49,071 nt of DNA from Streptococcus suis (GCF_002964045.1 NZ_POPB01000400.1:1-49071); one strand, 5' to 3'; positions 35,589-44,158 are shown, counted from the first letter of the stretch. Numbers and translations: made by a program. Notes: generated by a model from the sequence alone, not told the origin.

Positions 35589-35627
35589 TAAAAGGAAAAA
35601 TTAGTCGAAAGTAAGTGGTGGAAAGTT

Positions 35628-35852
35628 ATGAAAAATAATAGCAATAAAAAAGGAATGTTGATTACAGGAACAAGCGTTGTGCGAGGAGTGCAGGTTCTAG
35701 TTGCACTATATTTGATTTATAGTTTCGTTCAACTCTTTGTATTTGGTCAGGAGATAGATACCATGCTACTCTTGATGATGATGAATTCTCTCCTTCTTTT
35801 AGATGACACTCTCAGCAGAGAAAAGGAGAAGAACAATGAACAAGGCAGTTAA
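35628..35852 (+). CDS. Small membrane protein, cassette gene 2
   Basis: 74 residues. Hydrophobic segments at about 15-40 and 45-58, then a charged tail REKEKNNEQGS. GTGG-rich RBS before the ATG. The next gene overlaps its end. Unknown function. Confidence 0.6.
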   Translation: MKNNSNKKGMLITGTSVVRGVQVLVALYLIYSFVQLFVFGQEIDTMLLLMMMNSLLLLDDTLSREKEKNNEQGS

Positions 35853-36048
35853 AAATGGAATGAAAGTAGTCCTACTGTTTTTCGTACTCTTCTTGATAAC
35901 TATTTTGGTCTTTAAAGTTCTAGCCTTGCTAGGATTTGATCTTGGTTTGACGGAAATGAGTTATCTCTTTCCTCCTTTGTTAGCGACATTAGTGTTAGCT
36001 CTGCAATTTAACAAAAAGAAAAATAGTGAAAAAGCTAAGGAAAGATAG
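35836..36048 (+). CDS. Small membrane protein, cassette gene 3
   Basis: 70 residues from ATG 35836. AAAAGGAG lies inside the end of gene 2, and the reading frames overlap, so translation is coupled. Two hydrophobic segments and a Lys/Glu-rich tail (NKKKNSEKAKER). Unknown function. Confidence 0.6.
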   Translation: MNKAVKNGMKVVLLFFVLFLITILVFKVLALLGFDLGLTEMSYLFPPLLATLVLALQFNKKKNSEKAKER

Positions 36049-36058
36049 GAGAAACCTT

Positions 36059-36163
36059 ATGAAACGACACATTTCAGCAGATATGGCAGCAATTATTATT
36101 GCAGGATCGAGTATTATGGGACTACTGATTGGAGTTGCTCTAGGACTAAATAGTTTAGTCTAG
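36059..36163 (+). CDS. Small membrane peptide, cassette gene 4 (34 residues)
   Basis: ORF MKRHISADMA to LGLNSLV, 34 residues. The ATG (36059) lies 10 bases after the previous stop with AGGAGAAACC upstream. A single Gly/Ile-rich hydrophobic helix after a basic start, a build seen in small bacteriocin-like or toxin-like peptides, but no leader-processing GG motif is present. Confidence 0.55.
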   Translation: MKRHISADMAAIIIAGSSIMGLLIGVALGLNSLV

Positions 36164-36190
36164 CTTGTAGGAAAATGAAGGAGTAGAAAC

Positions 36191-36757
36191 ATGGAAGCGA
36201 AAAAGAAATTATTTGAAGTTAATATCATGGAAAATAAGAAATTTGTATGGGGATTGAATATTCTTGCGATTGTTCTGGTCTTCCCATTTGCTCTGCTATT
36301 TGGTAAGTTAGCGTTTTCCTTGCTGGCTAATGTAGATCAAAATTTGCCTCTTACCTTACCAGAGTTATGGATAGCAACAGTTCTATTTCCTATTTTGATA
36401 GTTGTACATGAAGCTATTCATGGATTATTTTTCAAGATTTTTTGTCCTGAAAATCCTGTTAAGTTTGGTTTTAAATGGAAATCAGGGATGGCCTATGCGA
36501 CCAGTCCAGGTTCGCTCTACAATCGGATGCAAATGCTAGTGATTAGCCTGGCTCCCTTTGTTGTGATTAGTTTGGGCTTGACCATGGTAGCAGTTTTTTG
36601 GGGGATGGATGTATCTCTTTATCTGATATTGGCTACTATACATGCAGCGGCTTGTGTAGGCGATTTCTACTATACTTATCTTTTATTGGTCAAGTTTGCC
36701 AAGGAAAATATAGCTGTCGAAGACACAGAAACAGGCTTGATTATCTACCAAGCCTAG
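36191..36757 (+). CDS. DUF3267 putative zincin-like metallopeptidase
   Basis: 188 residues. ATG with GAAGGAG 7 bases upstream. About four membrane segments. HExxH at H73-E74-H77 (IVVHEAIHGLFF) is the DUF3267 putative zinc site; a later acidic residue on the following helix (GDFYYTYLL) may be the third ligand. DUF3267 proteins are predicted membrane proteases with unknown targets. Lies in a cassette with two CPBP proteases, so processing or immunity of a small peptide is a reasonable but unproven idea. Confidence 0.83.
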   Translation: MEAKKKLFEVNIMENKKFVWGLNILAIVLVFPFALLFGKLAFSLLANVDQNLPLTLPELWIATVLFPILIVVHEAIHGLFFKIFCPENPVKFGFKWKSGMAYATSPGSLYNRMQMLVISLAPFVVISLGLTMVAVFWGMDVSLYLILATIHAAACVGDFYYTYLLLVKFAKENIAVEDTETGLIIYQA

Positions 36758-36769
36758 AAAGGAAAACTC

Positions 36770-36985
36770 ATGGAATATGTCTTAAAAAATCGGCTCAAGG
36801 AATTACGAGCCAGAGATGGTCTTAATCAGACAGAGCTAGCAAAGTTAGCAGAGGTATCACGGCAGACCATTAGCTTGATTGAGCGGGGCGAATACACGCC
36901 CTCGGTGGTTATTGCCATGCGTATAGCACAGATTTTTAATGAAAATGTGGAGAATGTCTTTCAATTAGTGGAGGTTGGAGAATGA
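36770..36985 (+). CDS. XRE family transcriptional regulator
   Basis: 71 residues. Helix-turn-helix of the Cro/CI type at about 18-45 (LNQTELAKLAEVSRQTISLIERGEYTPS). A short single-domain regulator like those found with DUF3169/DUF3278 membrane genes in streptococci. The next gene overlaps by four bases, so it is co-translated. It is the obvious candidate to bind the TTTGACAAA repeats at 35254-35317, but no binding evidence exists here. Confidence 0.92.
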   Translation: MEYVLKNRLKELRARDGLNQTELAKLAEVSRQTISLIERGEYTPSVVIAMRIAQIFNENVENVFQLVEVGE

Positions 36986-37713
36986 AACAGGGGAAACAAT
37001 TAACGACAGGAAAACGAATTATCTTTTTCATCTTAGTAGTCCTTGCGGTAGAAGTAGCATTATTTATAGCTGGTTTCTTCATGGGCTATTTTGAAGCTGC
37101 AGGATATGATATCAATACCCTTTTGTTCGTATCAAGAGCAGTTATGGTAGCAAGTTTCATTGGATTTGCTTATCTCTTGTACAAGAGCTTTACGACCTTT
37201 AAGCGTTACCAAGAAAGTGAAGACGATGATGACGTTCTTGATCAGCTCTACAAGACAACCTTTCGAAGTTTGCAATATAGTACCATTCTCTACAATATTT
37301 TTGGAGGTTTGGTTTTGGCAAATATGATACTAGGTGCTAATGTTTCAGCGGATTATTATAGAATCGAACTCTTTGATATTGCAGCTTTTATCGTTCTTCT
37401 TCCAGCTCAGATTGGAATCTTCAAGGTGACACAGGTAGTGCGTCAATACAAATTGTCAGCCTTTCCTACACCAAGCGAAATTAAAGATTATATATATGCA
37501 CTAGATGAGGGTGAACGACAAGCTAATTTTGAACAAAGTTATCTAATTGTTCACAACTTGAATCAATGGGTCTTACCACTTTTATACGTTTTGATTATGA
37601 TGGTAACGCTGATTACCCAGACACAACAGCTGTTGGCACTCTTGATAGTTGCTTTTATTCACATTTACATCAATATTCTCAATGTACAAATGATACGGAA
37701 ATATTTTAAATAG
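36982..37713 (+). CDS. DUF3169 family membrane protein
   Basis: 243 residues with about six membrane segments. Overlaps the XRE gene by four bases (ATGA). An acidic loop, ESEDDDDVLDQLY (near 79-91), follows the second segment, as usual in DUF3169 proteins, which often accompany small XRE regulators. Function unknown. Confidence 0.8.
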   Translation: MKQGKQLTTGKRIIFFILVVLAVEVALFIAGFFMGYFEAAGYDINTLLFVSRAVMVASFIGFAYLLYKSFTTFKRYQESEDDDDVLDQLYKTTFRSLQYSTILYNIFGGLVLANMILGANVSADYYRIELFDIAAFIVLLPAQIGIFKVTQVVRQYKLSAFPTPSEIKDYIYALDEGERQANFEQSYLIVHNLNQWVLPLLYVLIMMVTLITQTQQLLALLIVAFIHIYINILNVQMIRKYFK

Positions 37714-37732
37714 ACAAATAGAGGTACTAGCT

Positions 37733-38242
37733 ATGAAAAAGGAAAATCTACACATCAAAGCAATTCATTATTTCTATGATATTGTTGCTGAGTTAGACGA
37801 GGTATCTTATGCGACCTTGACCAATTTCGGCAACAATATGTATATGCTCTTTATGACAGTGACACTGGTCAGTTTCCTGGTTAGCTTTGTGCTGGGAGAA
37901 GATGTTATGGGAATTAGCCTCTTCTTGACACTGGTTTATTCTCAATTCAAACAGGACGCTATTATCAAGCAGTTGGGTCTGGATAAATTGCTCGTTGCCG
38001 AGGCTGATGTGAAATTGGCTCGGAAGAAAATGATGAAACGAACTCTGTTTCAAACCCTACAGATTGCTGTCTACAGTCTGCTAGTTAGTATTGTTCTCTG
38101 GCAGTCACACATTCCACAGGAAAGCGGGACATCTGCAGCCGAGTATTTCCAGTTTGTCACTCCTATGACAGTTGTCCTGATGACCTTTATAGGATTTGTT
38201 AGCTTCTATTTCGCCAATCGTAAGAAAATTCAATTCATCTAA
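37733..38242 (+). CDS. DUF3278-like membrane protein
   Basis: 169 residues, four membrane segments. FYDIVAELDEVSYATLTNFGNN near 15-36 and a basic ARKKMMKRTLFQTLQ loop match DUF3278-type proteins found with XRE regulators in lactic streptococci. ATG with AGAGGTACT upstream. Function unknown. Confidence 0.7.
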   Translation: MKKENLHIKAIHYFYDIVAELDEVSYATLTNFGNNMYMLFMTVTLVSFLVSFVLGEDVMGISLFLTLVYSQFKQDAIIKQLGLDKLLVAEADVKLARKKMMKRTLFQTLQIAVYSLLVSIVLWQSHIPQESGTSAAEYFQFVTPMTVVLMTFIGFVSFYFANRKKIQFI

Positions 38243-38262
38243 TGCAAATGGAGGAATGAACA

Positions 38263-38448
38263 ATGAAAGTCTTTAAGAAAATCTATCTTGCTTTGTTAAT
38301 CGGTCTTGGTCTCTACGCAGTTGGCTATATTTTCGGAGAGTGGCTGGCTACTGGGCAGATTGATTTATCAACCCTGAATATCCTCTTGCCAATGGTTTTG
38401 GGCTTGCCTGCTCTGCTATTGATCGAAAAAGAAAGTAATGAAAATTGA
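38263..38448 (+). CDS. Small membrane protein, cassette gene 8
   Basis: 61 residues, two hydrophobic helices (about 8-27 and 37-53), then EKESNEN. ATG with GGAGGAA upstream. The 3' end overlaps the open frame of the next gene but not its likely start at 38474. Confidence 0.65.
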   Translation: MKVFKKIYLALLIGLGLYAVGYIFGEWLATGQIDLSTLNILLPMVLGLPALLLIEKESNEN

Positions 38449-38473
38449 CTTAGTGTATGTGAAGGAGATTGCT

Positions 38474-39163
38474 ATGAATAGACTTGGAAGTGTCAAAGAT
38501 TGGAATGTGGTGAAGAATTGGAAGTTTCTCTTAGTGGGACTAGCTATCGTTGCGCTAAACGTGGTAGCCCAGATGGCGATTTTCTCCTTACCAAATTTTG
38601 ATGGGAATAATCTACTGCTTGCTGTAGCTATCTTGTTGGTTGCTGTGGTGCTTGGACTTATGGTGACGGGCAAATTAGGCTTATGGAAAAGTGAGCAGAA
38701 GTGGGGAGTTTTCACGAATATTGGCTTTGTCACCCTTGCTTTTATCGTTATGTTTGGTCTGAAAATGATTGGTGGGCAACTGATTGCGCTGGAAGAAGGG
38801 TATAGCAAAATACCATCCAACCAAGAAATGATCAACAACTCTGATATGCCGACCGTGCTCCTGTTTCTCTTTGCGGTACTTTTTGCCCCAGTTCTGGAGG
38901 AATTGATTTGTCGTGGTATTCTGATGGGCAAGGTCTTCGGTAGGCAGTCGGTAGTTGGTCTGCTTCTGTCTAGCTTTCTATTTGGCCTTGTACATAGTCC
39001 GACCAATATCGGTTCTTGGGTTATCTACGGAGGTATGGGCCTGGTTTTAGGTCTAGTCTATCGTATTTCAGGTAACTATTCCAATGCACTCATCTTACAC
39101 AGTCTCAATAATCTTCTCGGATTTTTGCTTATGCTAGTCATGAAAAGCCTGGGTTTGATTTAG
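38474..39163 (+). CDS. CPBP family intramembrane endopeptidase, second in window
   Basis: 229 residues from ATG 38474 (GAAGGAG just upstream). Motifs: E142/E143/R147 in LEELICRGIL, H174 in FGLVHSP, and HSLNN near 214-218. All CPBP catalytic residues are present. Part of the membrane cassette with the XRE regulator; such enzymes can confer bacteriocin self-immunity, which is only suggested here. Confidence 0.88.
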   Translation: MNRLGSVKDWNVVKNWKFLLVGLAIVALNVVAQMAIFSLPNFDGNNLLLAVAILLVAVVLGLMVTGKLGLWKSEQKWGVFTNIGFVTLAFIVMFGLKMIGGQLIALEEGYSKIPSNQEMINNSDMPTVLLFLFAVLFAPVLEELICRGILMGKVFGRQSVVGLLLSSFLFGLVHSPTNIGSWVIYGGMGLVLGLVYRISGNYSNALILHSLNNLLGFLLMLVMKSLGLI

Positions 39164-39172
39164 GAGCTAAAA

Positions 39173-39496
39173 ATGGAACTATTTTTATGGATAGCCTTTG
39201 CTTATTTATTGTTCACTTACCTGTCAGATAGGAAAAAGGTGAAGCAGTTGCAAAGCAAGGTAAACAAACTACAAAAAGGTCTAAAAGGAGAAAATCAGAT
39301 GTCTGTTTTATTAAAAGAATTGGTCGGAAGTAAAGCCAAAATCCGTTTCGATGAGGAATTTATGACCATTTACGAATACAGCATTTTAGCTGTGGATGAG
39401 GATTGGGTTAAAATTTCCCGAGAATTAGCGACAGGAGAGATGGAAACCAAATTGGTTCGGGTCGATAATATTGTTGATGTGACGGTTTTAGAATAA
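39173..39496 (+). CDS. Small membrane-anchored protein, cassette gene 10
   Basis: 107 residues. N-terminal hydrophobic helix (about 3-17), a coiled-coil-like linker (KKVKQLQSKVNKLQKGLKG, near 22-40) and a C-terminal beta-rich domain (KAKIRFDEEF to VDVTVLE). Possibly an anchored accessory of the flanking proteases. No known family. Confidence 0.65.
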   Translation: MELFLWIAFAYLLFTYLSDRKKVKQLQSKVNKLQKGLKGENQMSVLLKELVGSKAKIRFDEEFMTIYEYSILAVDEDWVKISRELATGEMETKLVRVDNIVDVTVLE

Positions 39497-39509
39497 GGAG
39501 GAATACATC

Positions 39510-40184
39510 ATGAAGAAATTTTTAAAACATTCTGGTTTATTATTAGCCTATTACATTGCCTATCAATTCGGTGCCCAGTTCCTCCAGTTACCATGGGCTA
39601 CTGAGCAGGTAGAGGGTATTCCAGCTAGTGCTGCAGAGGGACTTTATTGGTTTGGATTGATTGTAGGCTTGCCCTTGTTAATTGGTTTTTCCTACCTTCT
39701 TTGGAAAGTCTTGTATCCAAGAAAAACAATGCAGCTGACGCTAGATAAGCCTTGGCTGAAGCATATGGCCTATCCGTTACTAGCCTATCTTGCCTTCTTC
39801 ATTCTCCAATTTCTCCTACCTGTTCCTGAATCGGACAATCAGAAAAATGCAGTTGCCTTTATCCAGTCTGCACCTATTCACTCCTTTTTCCTGGTGGTCA
39901 TTTTTGCAGGTATCTTTGAAGAATTGATTTTCCGTGGTTTCATGGCAACCTATTTCTTCCCTAAATTATCGGATGTCAAATCTGTGGTGCTCTATGGTCT
40001 AGTTTCAGGAACCCTGTTTAGTTTTGTGCATGGTCCAGCAACCCTTCCGCAATTTTTGATTTACTTTACAATGGGGATAACTTTTGCCTGGCTCTATTTG
40101 GTTAAGCAAGATATTCGCTACCCAATGGCTCTACATATGCTTAACAACGGCATTTCCTATTTGATGATTGTATTTTTAGCATAA
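39510..40184 (+). CDS. CPBP family intramembrane endopeptidase, third in window
   Basis: 224 residues. E137/E138/R142 in FEELIFRGFM, H174 in FVHGP, and HMLNN near 212. ATG with AAGGAGG upstream, 13 bases after the previous stop. The last gene of the cassette; ends at the bidirectional terminator shared with nrdF. Confidence 0.88.
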   Translation: MKKFLKHSGLLLAYYIAYQFGAQFLQLPWATEQVEGIPASAAEGLYWFGLIVGLPLLIGFSYLLWKVLYPRKTMQLTLDKPWLKHMAYPLLAYLAFFILQFLLPVPESDNQKNAVAFIQSAPIHSFFLVVIFAGIFEELIFRGFMATYFFPKLSDVKSVVLYGLVSGTLFSFVHGPATLPQFLIYFTMGITFAWLYLVKQDIRYPMALHMLNNGISYLMIVFLA

Positions 40185-40186
40185 TA

Positions 40187-40214
40187 AAAGCAGCTCAGAT
40201 GAACTGCTTTTTTT
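40187..40214. terminator. Bidirectional terminator between the cassette and nrdF
   Basis: AAAGCAG (40187-40193) pairs with CTGCTTT (40204-40210), followed by T on the plus strand. On the minus strand it serves nrdF. Confidence 0.75.
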
Positions 40215-40216
40215 GA

Positions 40217-41179
40217 TTATAAACCGTAGAGGTAATCATCGTCCTGCATAGCTTCCACTTCACCAAGAAGATAGCCATTACCAACTTGGGAGAAGAAGTC
40301 GTGGTTAGATGTACCAGTTGAAATACCGTTCATGATGATTGGGTTGACATCATCTGCTGAATCTGGGAAGAGTGGATCCTGACCCAAGTTCATGAGAGCC
40401 TTGTTGGCATTGTAACGGAGGAAGGTCAATACTTCCTCTGTCCAGCCGACTGCGTCATAGAGGGAGCGTGTGTAACCTTCTTCATTTTCATAAAGTTGGT
40501 AGAGAAGGTCGTACATCCAGTCGCGGAGTTTATCTTGTTCTTCCTCGGCCAATTCATTGAAACCAAGTTGGAACTTGTAGCCGATGTAGGTACCGTGCAC
40601 AGACTCGTCACGGATGATCAGCTTGATGATCTCCGCAACGTTGGCCAGCTTGTTGTTACCAAGGTAGTAGAGTGGCGTGAAGAAACCAGAGTAGAAGAGG
40701 AAGGTTTCTAGGAAAACACTGGCTACTTTCTTTTCAAGTGGTGTACCTGTTTCGTAGATTTCGTTGATAATCTTTGCCTTGCGTTGCAAGTATTCGTTGC
40801 TGTTGGTCCATTCAAAGATGTCTTCAATCTCAGACTTGGTGTTCAAGGTTGAGAAGATAGAAGAGTAAGACTTGGCATGGACTGACTCCATGAATTGGAT
40901 GTTGTTGTAAACAGCTTCTTCGTGCGGTGTACGAATATCGTTGCGAAGAGCTTGGACACCTGTTTCAGATTGAAGTGTATCCAAGAGGGTCAATCCACCG
41001 AAGACCTTACCAACCAGGTCTTTTTCTTCAGCAGTAAGTTTACGCCAGTCATCCAAGTCGTTTGATAAGGGGATACGTGTATCGAGCCAGAATTGCTCTG
41101 TCAATTTTTCCCAAGTTGACTTGTCGATCACATCCTCAATGGCGTTCCAGTTTATGGCTTTGTAGTAGGTTTCCATCAT
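40217..41179 (-). CDS. nrdF: Class Ib ribonucleotide reductase beta subunit NrdF
   Basis: 320 residues from the double ATG at 41179/41176 (AAAGAGAAT upstream). The open frame extends nine codons further (KYKKKKENM), which looks non-native. Ferritin-like diiron/dimanganese-tyrosyl radical protein: EAVYNNIQFMESVHAKSYSSIF carries the second metal ligands, and RDESVHGTYIGYKFQLG carries the later ones. C-terminal DDDYLYGL is the usual NrdE-binding tail. Supplies deoxyribonucleotides with NrdE. Separated from nrdE by 530 bases of structured DNA and has its own TATAAT (minus strand, about 41209-41214). Confidence 0.95.
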   Translation of the reverse strand: MMETYYKAINWNAIEDVIDKSTWEKLTEQFWLDTRIPLSNDLDDWRKLTAEEKDLVGKVFGGLTLLDTLQSETGVQALRNDIRTPHEEAVYNNIQFMESVHAKSYSSIFSTLNTKSEIEDIFEWTNSNEYLQRKAKIINEIYETGTPLEKKVASVFLETFLFYSGFFTPLYYLGNNKLANVAEIIKLIIRDESVHGTYIGYKFQLGFNELAEEEQDKLRDWMYDLLYQLYENEEGYTRSLYDAVGWTEEVLTFLRYNANKALMNLGQDPLFPDSADDVNPIIMNGISTGTSNHDFFSQVGNGYLLGEVEAMQDDDYLYGL

Positions 41180-41242
41180 ATTCTCTTTCTTTTTCTTATA
41201 CTTCAAATATTATATCACAAATAGATAGTAGCCTGTAAAAAA

Positions 41243-41262
41243 ATCCCCTAAAAGGGATTTTA
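41243..41262 (-). terminator. Possible terminator between nrdE and nrdF
   Basis: AAAATCCC and GGGATTTT pair; read on the minus strand the stem is followed by T residues and lies just before the nrdF promoter. It would end an nrdE transcript and leave nrdF to its own promoter. Confidence 0.5.
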
Positions 41263-41302
41263 ATCGATCGCTTATTAGTTGCTTCACATCGTGAATGGCA
41301 GT

Positions 41303-41391
41303 GTCGTAAGGTAGCTAGCCAATCCGCTCATAGCGGTTGGCGTAGATTAGGTAGTTGTCTTGCCAACAGCTAATCTTGTGAAAGTTACGAC
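41303..41391. repeat. Intergenic repeat unit E1
   Basis: Bounded by GTCGTAA (41303-41309) and TTACGAC (41385-41391). Core AGGTAGCTA, CCGCT/AGCGG hairpin, GCGTAG and CAACAGCTAA. Shares a clear mosaic match with E2 at 41650, so it is a repeated structured element. Confidence 0.65.
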
Positions 41392-41480
41392 CTGAGAAAA
41401 GTCGTTCGATAATAACGACTTTTCGAGGTAGTAAGCCACTTAGTTACTGACCATATAGTCAGTAACTAAGTGGCTTGAAA

Positions 41481-41612
41481 TCGAGTTCGGGCTAAGGACT
41501 TGGCAAAAAAAGATAAATCCCTTTGAGATGCAAGTCATCTCTGCGGTATTTCCTATTTTCTCATTTCCAACTTTCAACAGTCCCCCAGACTGTTGAAACG
41601 CCCTCACATATT
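41481..41612. repeat. Degraded structured dispersed repeat, copy D
   Basis: Shares GAGTTCGGGCTAAGGACTTGG, AAAAAGATAAATCC, the CCTATTTT segment and ACGCCCT with copies A-C, but the 3' arm is interrupted by the TTTCAACAGTC hairpin and it lacks the GAAAGGAA start. It lies opposite to the nrd genes. Confidence 0.55.
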
Positions 41613-41649
41613 ACGACACGTAGAAACTGAAGACGATATTTCTTCAGTT

Positions 41650-41736
41650 TCGAAGTTAGTGAGGTAGCTAACTAATCCGCCGAGAGCGGTTAGCGTAGTT
41701 TAGCTAGTTGATTTATCAACAGCTAAACTTGCTACG
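41650..41736. repeat. Intergenic repeat unit E2
   Basis: Core AGGTAGCTA, CCGCC/AGCGG-type hairpin, GCGTAG and CAACAGCTAA, matching E1 by eye with most positions conserved. Its right end abuts the nrdE stop codon. Confidence 0.6.
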
Positions 41737-43896
41737 TTAAATCACACAACTTTCACATTGGTTTGCACCGACTTCTTCGCCGTCATCAGTAAAGGTACGG
41801 ATGTAGTAGATTGACTTGATGCCTTTGTTGAAGGCGTAGTTACGGAGGATAGAGAGGTCACGGGTGGTTTGTTTGTTTTCTGTTTTCCATTCGTAGAGTT
41901 CTTTTGGAAGTTCACTGCGGAGGAAGAGGGTGAGGGACAAACCTTGGTCAACGTGCTCAGTTGCAGCAGCATAGACATCGATAACCTTCCGCATATCCAT
42001 GTCATAGGCAGATTTGTAGAATGGAATGGTTTCTGTTGCCAAGCCAGCTGCGGGATAGTAGATTTTACCGATTTTCTTCTCTTGGCGTTCTTCAATCCGT
42101 TGGGTAATCGGGTGGATAGAAGCAGAAACATCATTGATATAGGAAATAGATCCATTTGGTGCAACAGCTAGTCGGTTTTGGTGGTAAAGACCATCTGCCA
42201 TGACTTTCTCACGGAGGTCAGCCCAATCTTTTCCGCTTGGAATGAAAATGCCTTCAAAAAGTTCTTTAACACGGCTAGATTGTGGTTGGTAGTCACCCGT
42301 CACATACTTGTCAAAATAGCTACCGTCTGCGTATTTTGATTTGTCAAAATTATGGAAGGTTGCCTTGCGTTCACGGGCAATGTTATTTGATTCTACCAAG
42401 GTCCAGTAGTTAAGGAGCATGAAGTAGATGTTGGTGAATTCCACAGCTGTTTTTGATCCGTAGTCGATCAAGTTTTGTGCCAAGTATGAGTGAAGTCCCA
42501 TAGCACCAAGACCGATTGAATGCGCGCGCTCATTTCCAGCCTCGATAGAAGGTACCGCAGAAATGTGCGAATGGTCAGTCACGTAGGTCAGGGCACGAGT
42601 CATGGTACGGACAGAACGGCCAAAGTCAGGCGATTTCATCAGGTTGACAATGTTGGTTGAGCCAAGGTTACATGACACATCTGTTCCCATGGTCAAGTAT
42701 TCCTGAGAGTCGTTGATCACGCTTGGTGTTTGGACTTGAAGAATCTCTGAACAGAGGTTGGACATGATAATCTTGCCGTCAACAGGATTGCTACGGTTGG
42801 CAGTGTCGATGTTGATGACATAAGGATAACCAGACTCTTGTTGAAGTTTAGAAATTTCTGTTTCCAAGTCGCGTGCCTTGATTTTTGTCTTACGAATGCG
42901 TGGGTTTGCAACCAACTCGTCGTATTTCTCCGTAATATCAAGGTAGCTGTAAGGCACACCGTATTCCAACTCAACGGAGTAAGGGCTGAAGAGGTACATG
43001 TCTTCATTTTTACGTGCCAACTCATAGAATTTATCAGGAACAGTGATTCCAAGTGACAAGGTCTTCACACGCACTTTCTCGTCAGCATTTTCTTTTTTAG
43101 TTGAAAGAAAGGCGATAATGTCTGGGTGGAAAACATCCAGATACACTACCCCAGCCCCTTGGCGTTGGCCAAGTTGGTTAGAGTAAGAGAAGCTGTCCTC
43201 GAAAAGTTTCATAACAGGAACAACCCCAGAAGCTGCTCCCTCGTAGCCCTTGATTGGAGCCCCAGCCTCACGCAAGTTGCTGAGGGAGATACCAACCCCA
43301 CCACCGATACGGGATAATTGCAGAGCAGAGTTGATGGAACGTCCGATGGAATTCATATCGTCTGTGACTTGGATGAGGAAACACGATACCAACTCTCCGC
43401 GACGAGCACGGCCTGCGTTGAGGAAAGAAGGAGTAGCTGGTTGGTAACGCAAATGGATCATTTCGTTAGCCAAGTTGAGTGCCAACTCTTCATTTCCTTC
43501 TGCAAAATACAAGGCGTTGAAGAGAACGCGGTCTTCCATGCTCTCCAAGTAGTAGGCACCGTCGTTTGTTTTGAGGGCATACTGATTGTAGAACTTGTAG
43601 GCAGCCATGAAGGACTTGAAGCGGAAGTTTTGGTCTTTCAAGAATTGATCAATTTTGATGATAAATTCAGGGCTGTATTGGTCCAAAAATTCTTTCTCAA
43701 GATAGTTTTCTTCTAATAAGTAGGCAATCTTGTCCAAAATGGAATCAAATTGTTTGGTATTTGGGATAACATTTTCTTTGAAGAAGGCCTTAACAGCTTC
43801 TTGGTCCTTGTGGAGTGGAATTTGTCCATTGACTGGACGGTTGATTTCGTTATTTAAACGGAAGTAGGACACATCGCCTAATTCTTTCAAACTCAT
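41737..43896 (-). CDS. nrdE: Class Ib ribonucleotide reductase alpha subunit NrdE
   Basis: 719 residues, full class Ib length. Makes dNDPs from NDPs with the NrdF radical. Visible: the RRGELVSCFLIQ segment with the first active-site Cys, NLCSEIL with the radical-bearing Cys loop, NGSISYIND and the C-terminal CESC (GANQCESCVI) that is reduced by NrdH. No ATP-cone extension, as usual for class Ib. nrdH lies just upstream; no nrdI gene is present between nrdH and nrdE in this window. Confidence 0.97.
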   Translation of the reverse strand: MSLKELGDVSYFRLNNEINRPVNGQIPLHKDQEAVKAFFKENVIPNTKQFDSILDKIAYLLEENYLEKEFLDQYSPEFIIKIDQFLKDQNFRFKSFMAAYKFYNQYALKTNDGAYYLESMEDRVLFNALYFAEGNEELALNLANEMIHLRYQPATPSFLNAGRARRGELVSCFLIQVTDDMNSIGRSINSALQLSRIGGGVGISLSNLREAGAPIKGYEGAASGVVPVMKLFEDSFSYSNQLGQRQGAGVVYLDVFHPDIIAFLSTKKENADEKVRVKTLSLGITVPDKFYELARKNEDMYLFSPYSVELEYGVPYSYLDITEKYDELVANPRIRKTKIKARDLETEISKLQQESGYPYVINIDTANRSNPVDGKIIMSNLCSEILQVQTPSVINDSQEYLTMGTDVSCNLGSTNIVNLMKSPDFGRSVRTMTRALTYVTDHSHISAVPSIEAGNERAHSIGLGAMGLHSYLAQNLIDYGSKTAVEFTNIYFMLLNYWTLVESNNIARERKATFHNFDKSKYADGSYFDKYVTGDYQPQSSRVKELFEGIFIPSGKDWADLREKVMADGLYHQNRLAVAPNGSISYINDVSASIHPITQRIEERQEKKIGKIYYPAAGLATETIPFYKSAYDMDMRKVIDVYAAATEHVDQGLSLTLFLRSELPKELYEWKTENKQTTRDLSILRNYAFNKGIKSIYYIRTFTDDGEEVGANQCESCVI

Positions 43897-43939
43897 AATC
43901 GCAATCTCTTTCTATAAATAGTAGCAAGGGAGGTAGTTT

Positions 43940-44158
43940 TTAAACTAGTGCCTTTAATTTTGCTGGTTGGAAGCCAGAGAAGACTTCATTTTCAGTTTCA
44001 ATAACTGGTGCTGATGAGAAGCCTAATCCTTTAACATGCTCGATATATTCAGGTTGCTCGTCTAGGTTGATTTCTGTATAGGCTACATTGTGCTGGTCAA
44101 GAAATTTCTTGCTCATTTTGCATTGTACACAATCATTTTTTGAATAGATAGTAACCAT
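43940..44158 (-). CDS. nrdH: Glutaredoxin-like NrdH redoxin
   Basis: 72 residues. Redox motif CVQC at C10-C13 (NDCVQCKMSKKF) and the GFSSAPVIETENEVFSGF segment with the cis-Pro and the conserved WSGFxP-like end. Reduces the NrdE C-terminal cysteines using thioredoxin reductase. Start ATG with AAAGGAG upstream. Confidence 0.93.
   Translation of the reverse strand: MVTIYSKNDCVQCKMSKKFLDQHNVAYTEINLDEQPEYIEHVKGLGFSSAPVIETENEVFSGFQPAKLKALV

Larger units (their letters stand above)
41207..41736 (-). other. 530-base hairpin-rich gap between nrdE and nrdF
   Basis: No gene on either strand. It contains: a terminator-like hairpin AAAATCCC/GGGATTTT (41243-41262); repeat unit E1 (41303-41391); hairpin GAAAAGTCGTT/AACGACTTTTC (41396-41424); a perfect 19-bp stem with 6-base loop (41433-41476); degraded dispersed repeat D (41481-41612) with an inner perfect 11-bp hairpin TTTCAACAGTC/GACTGTTGAAA; hairpin GAAACTGAAGA/TCTTCAGTTTC near 41621-41651; and repeat unit E2 (41650-41736). 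It lies in the middle of an otherwise simple operon. Confidence 0.85.
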
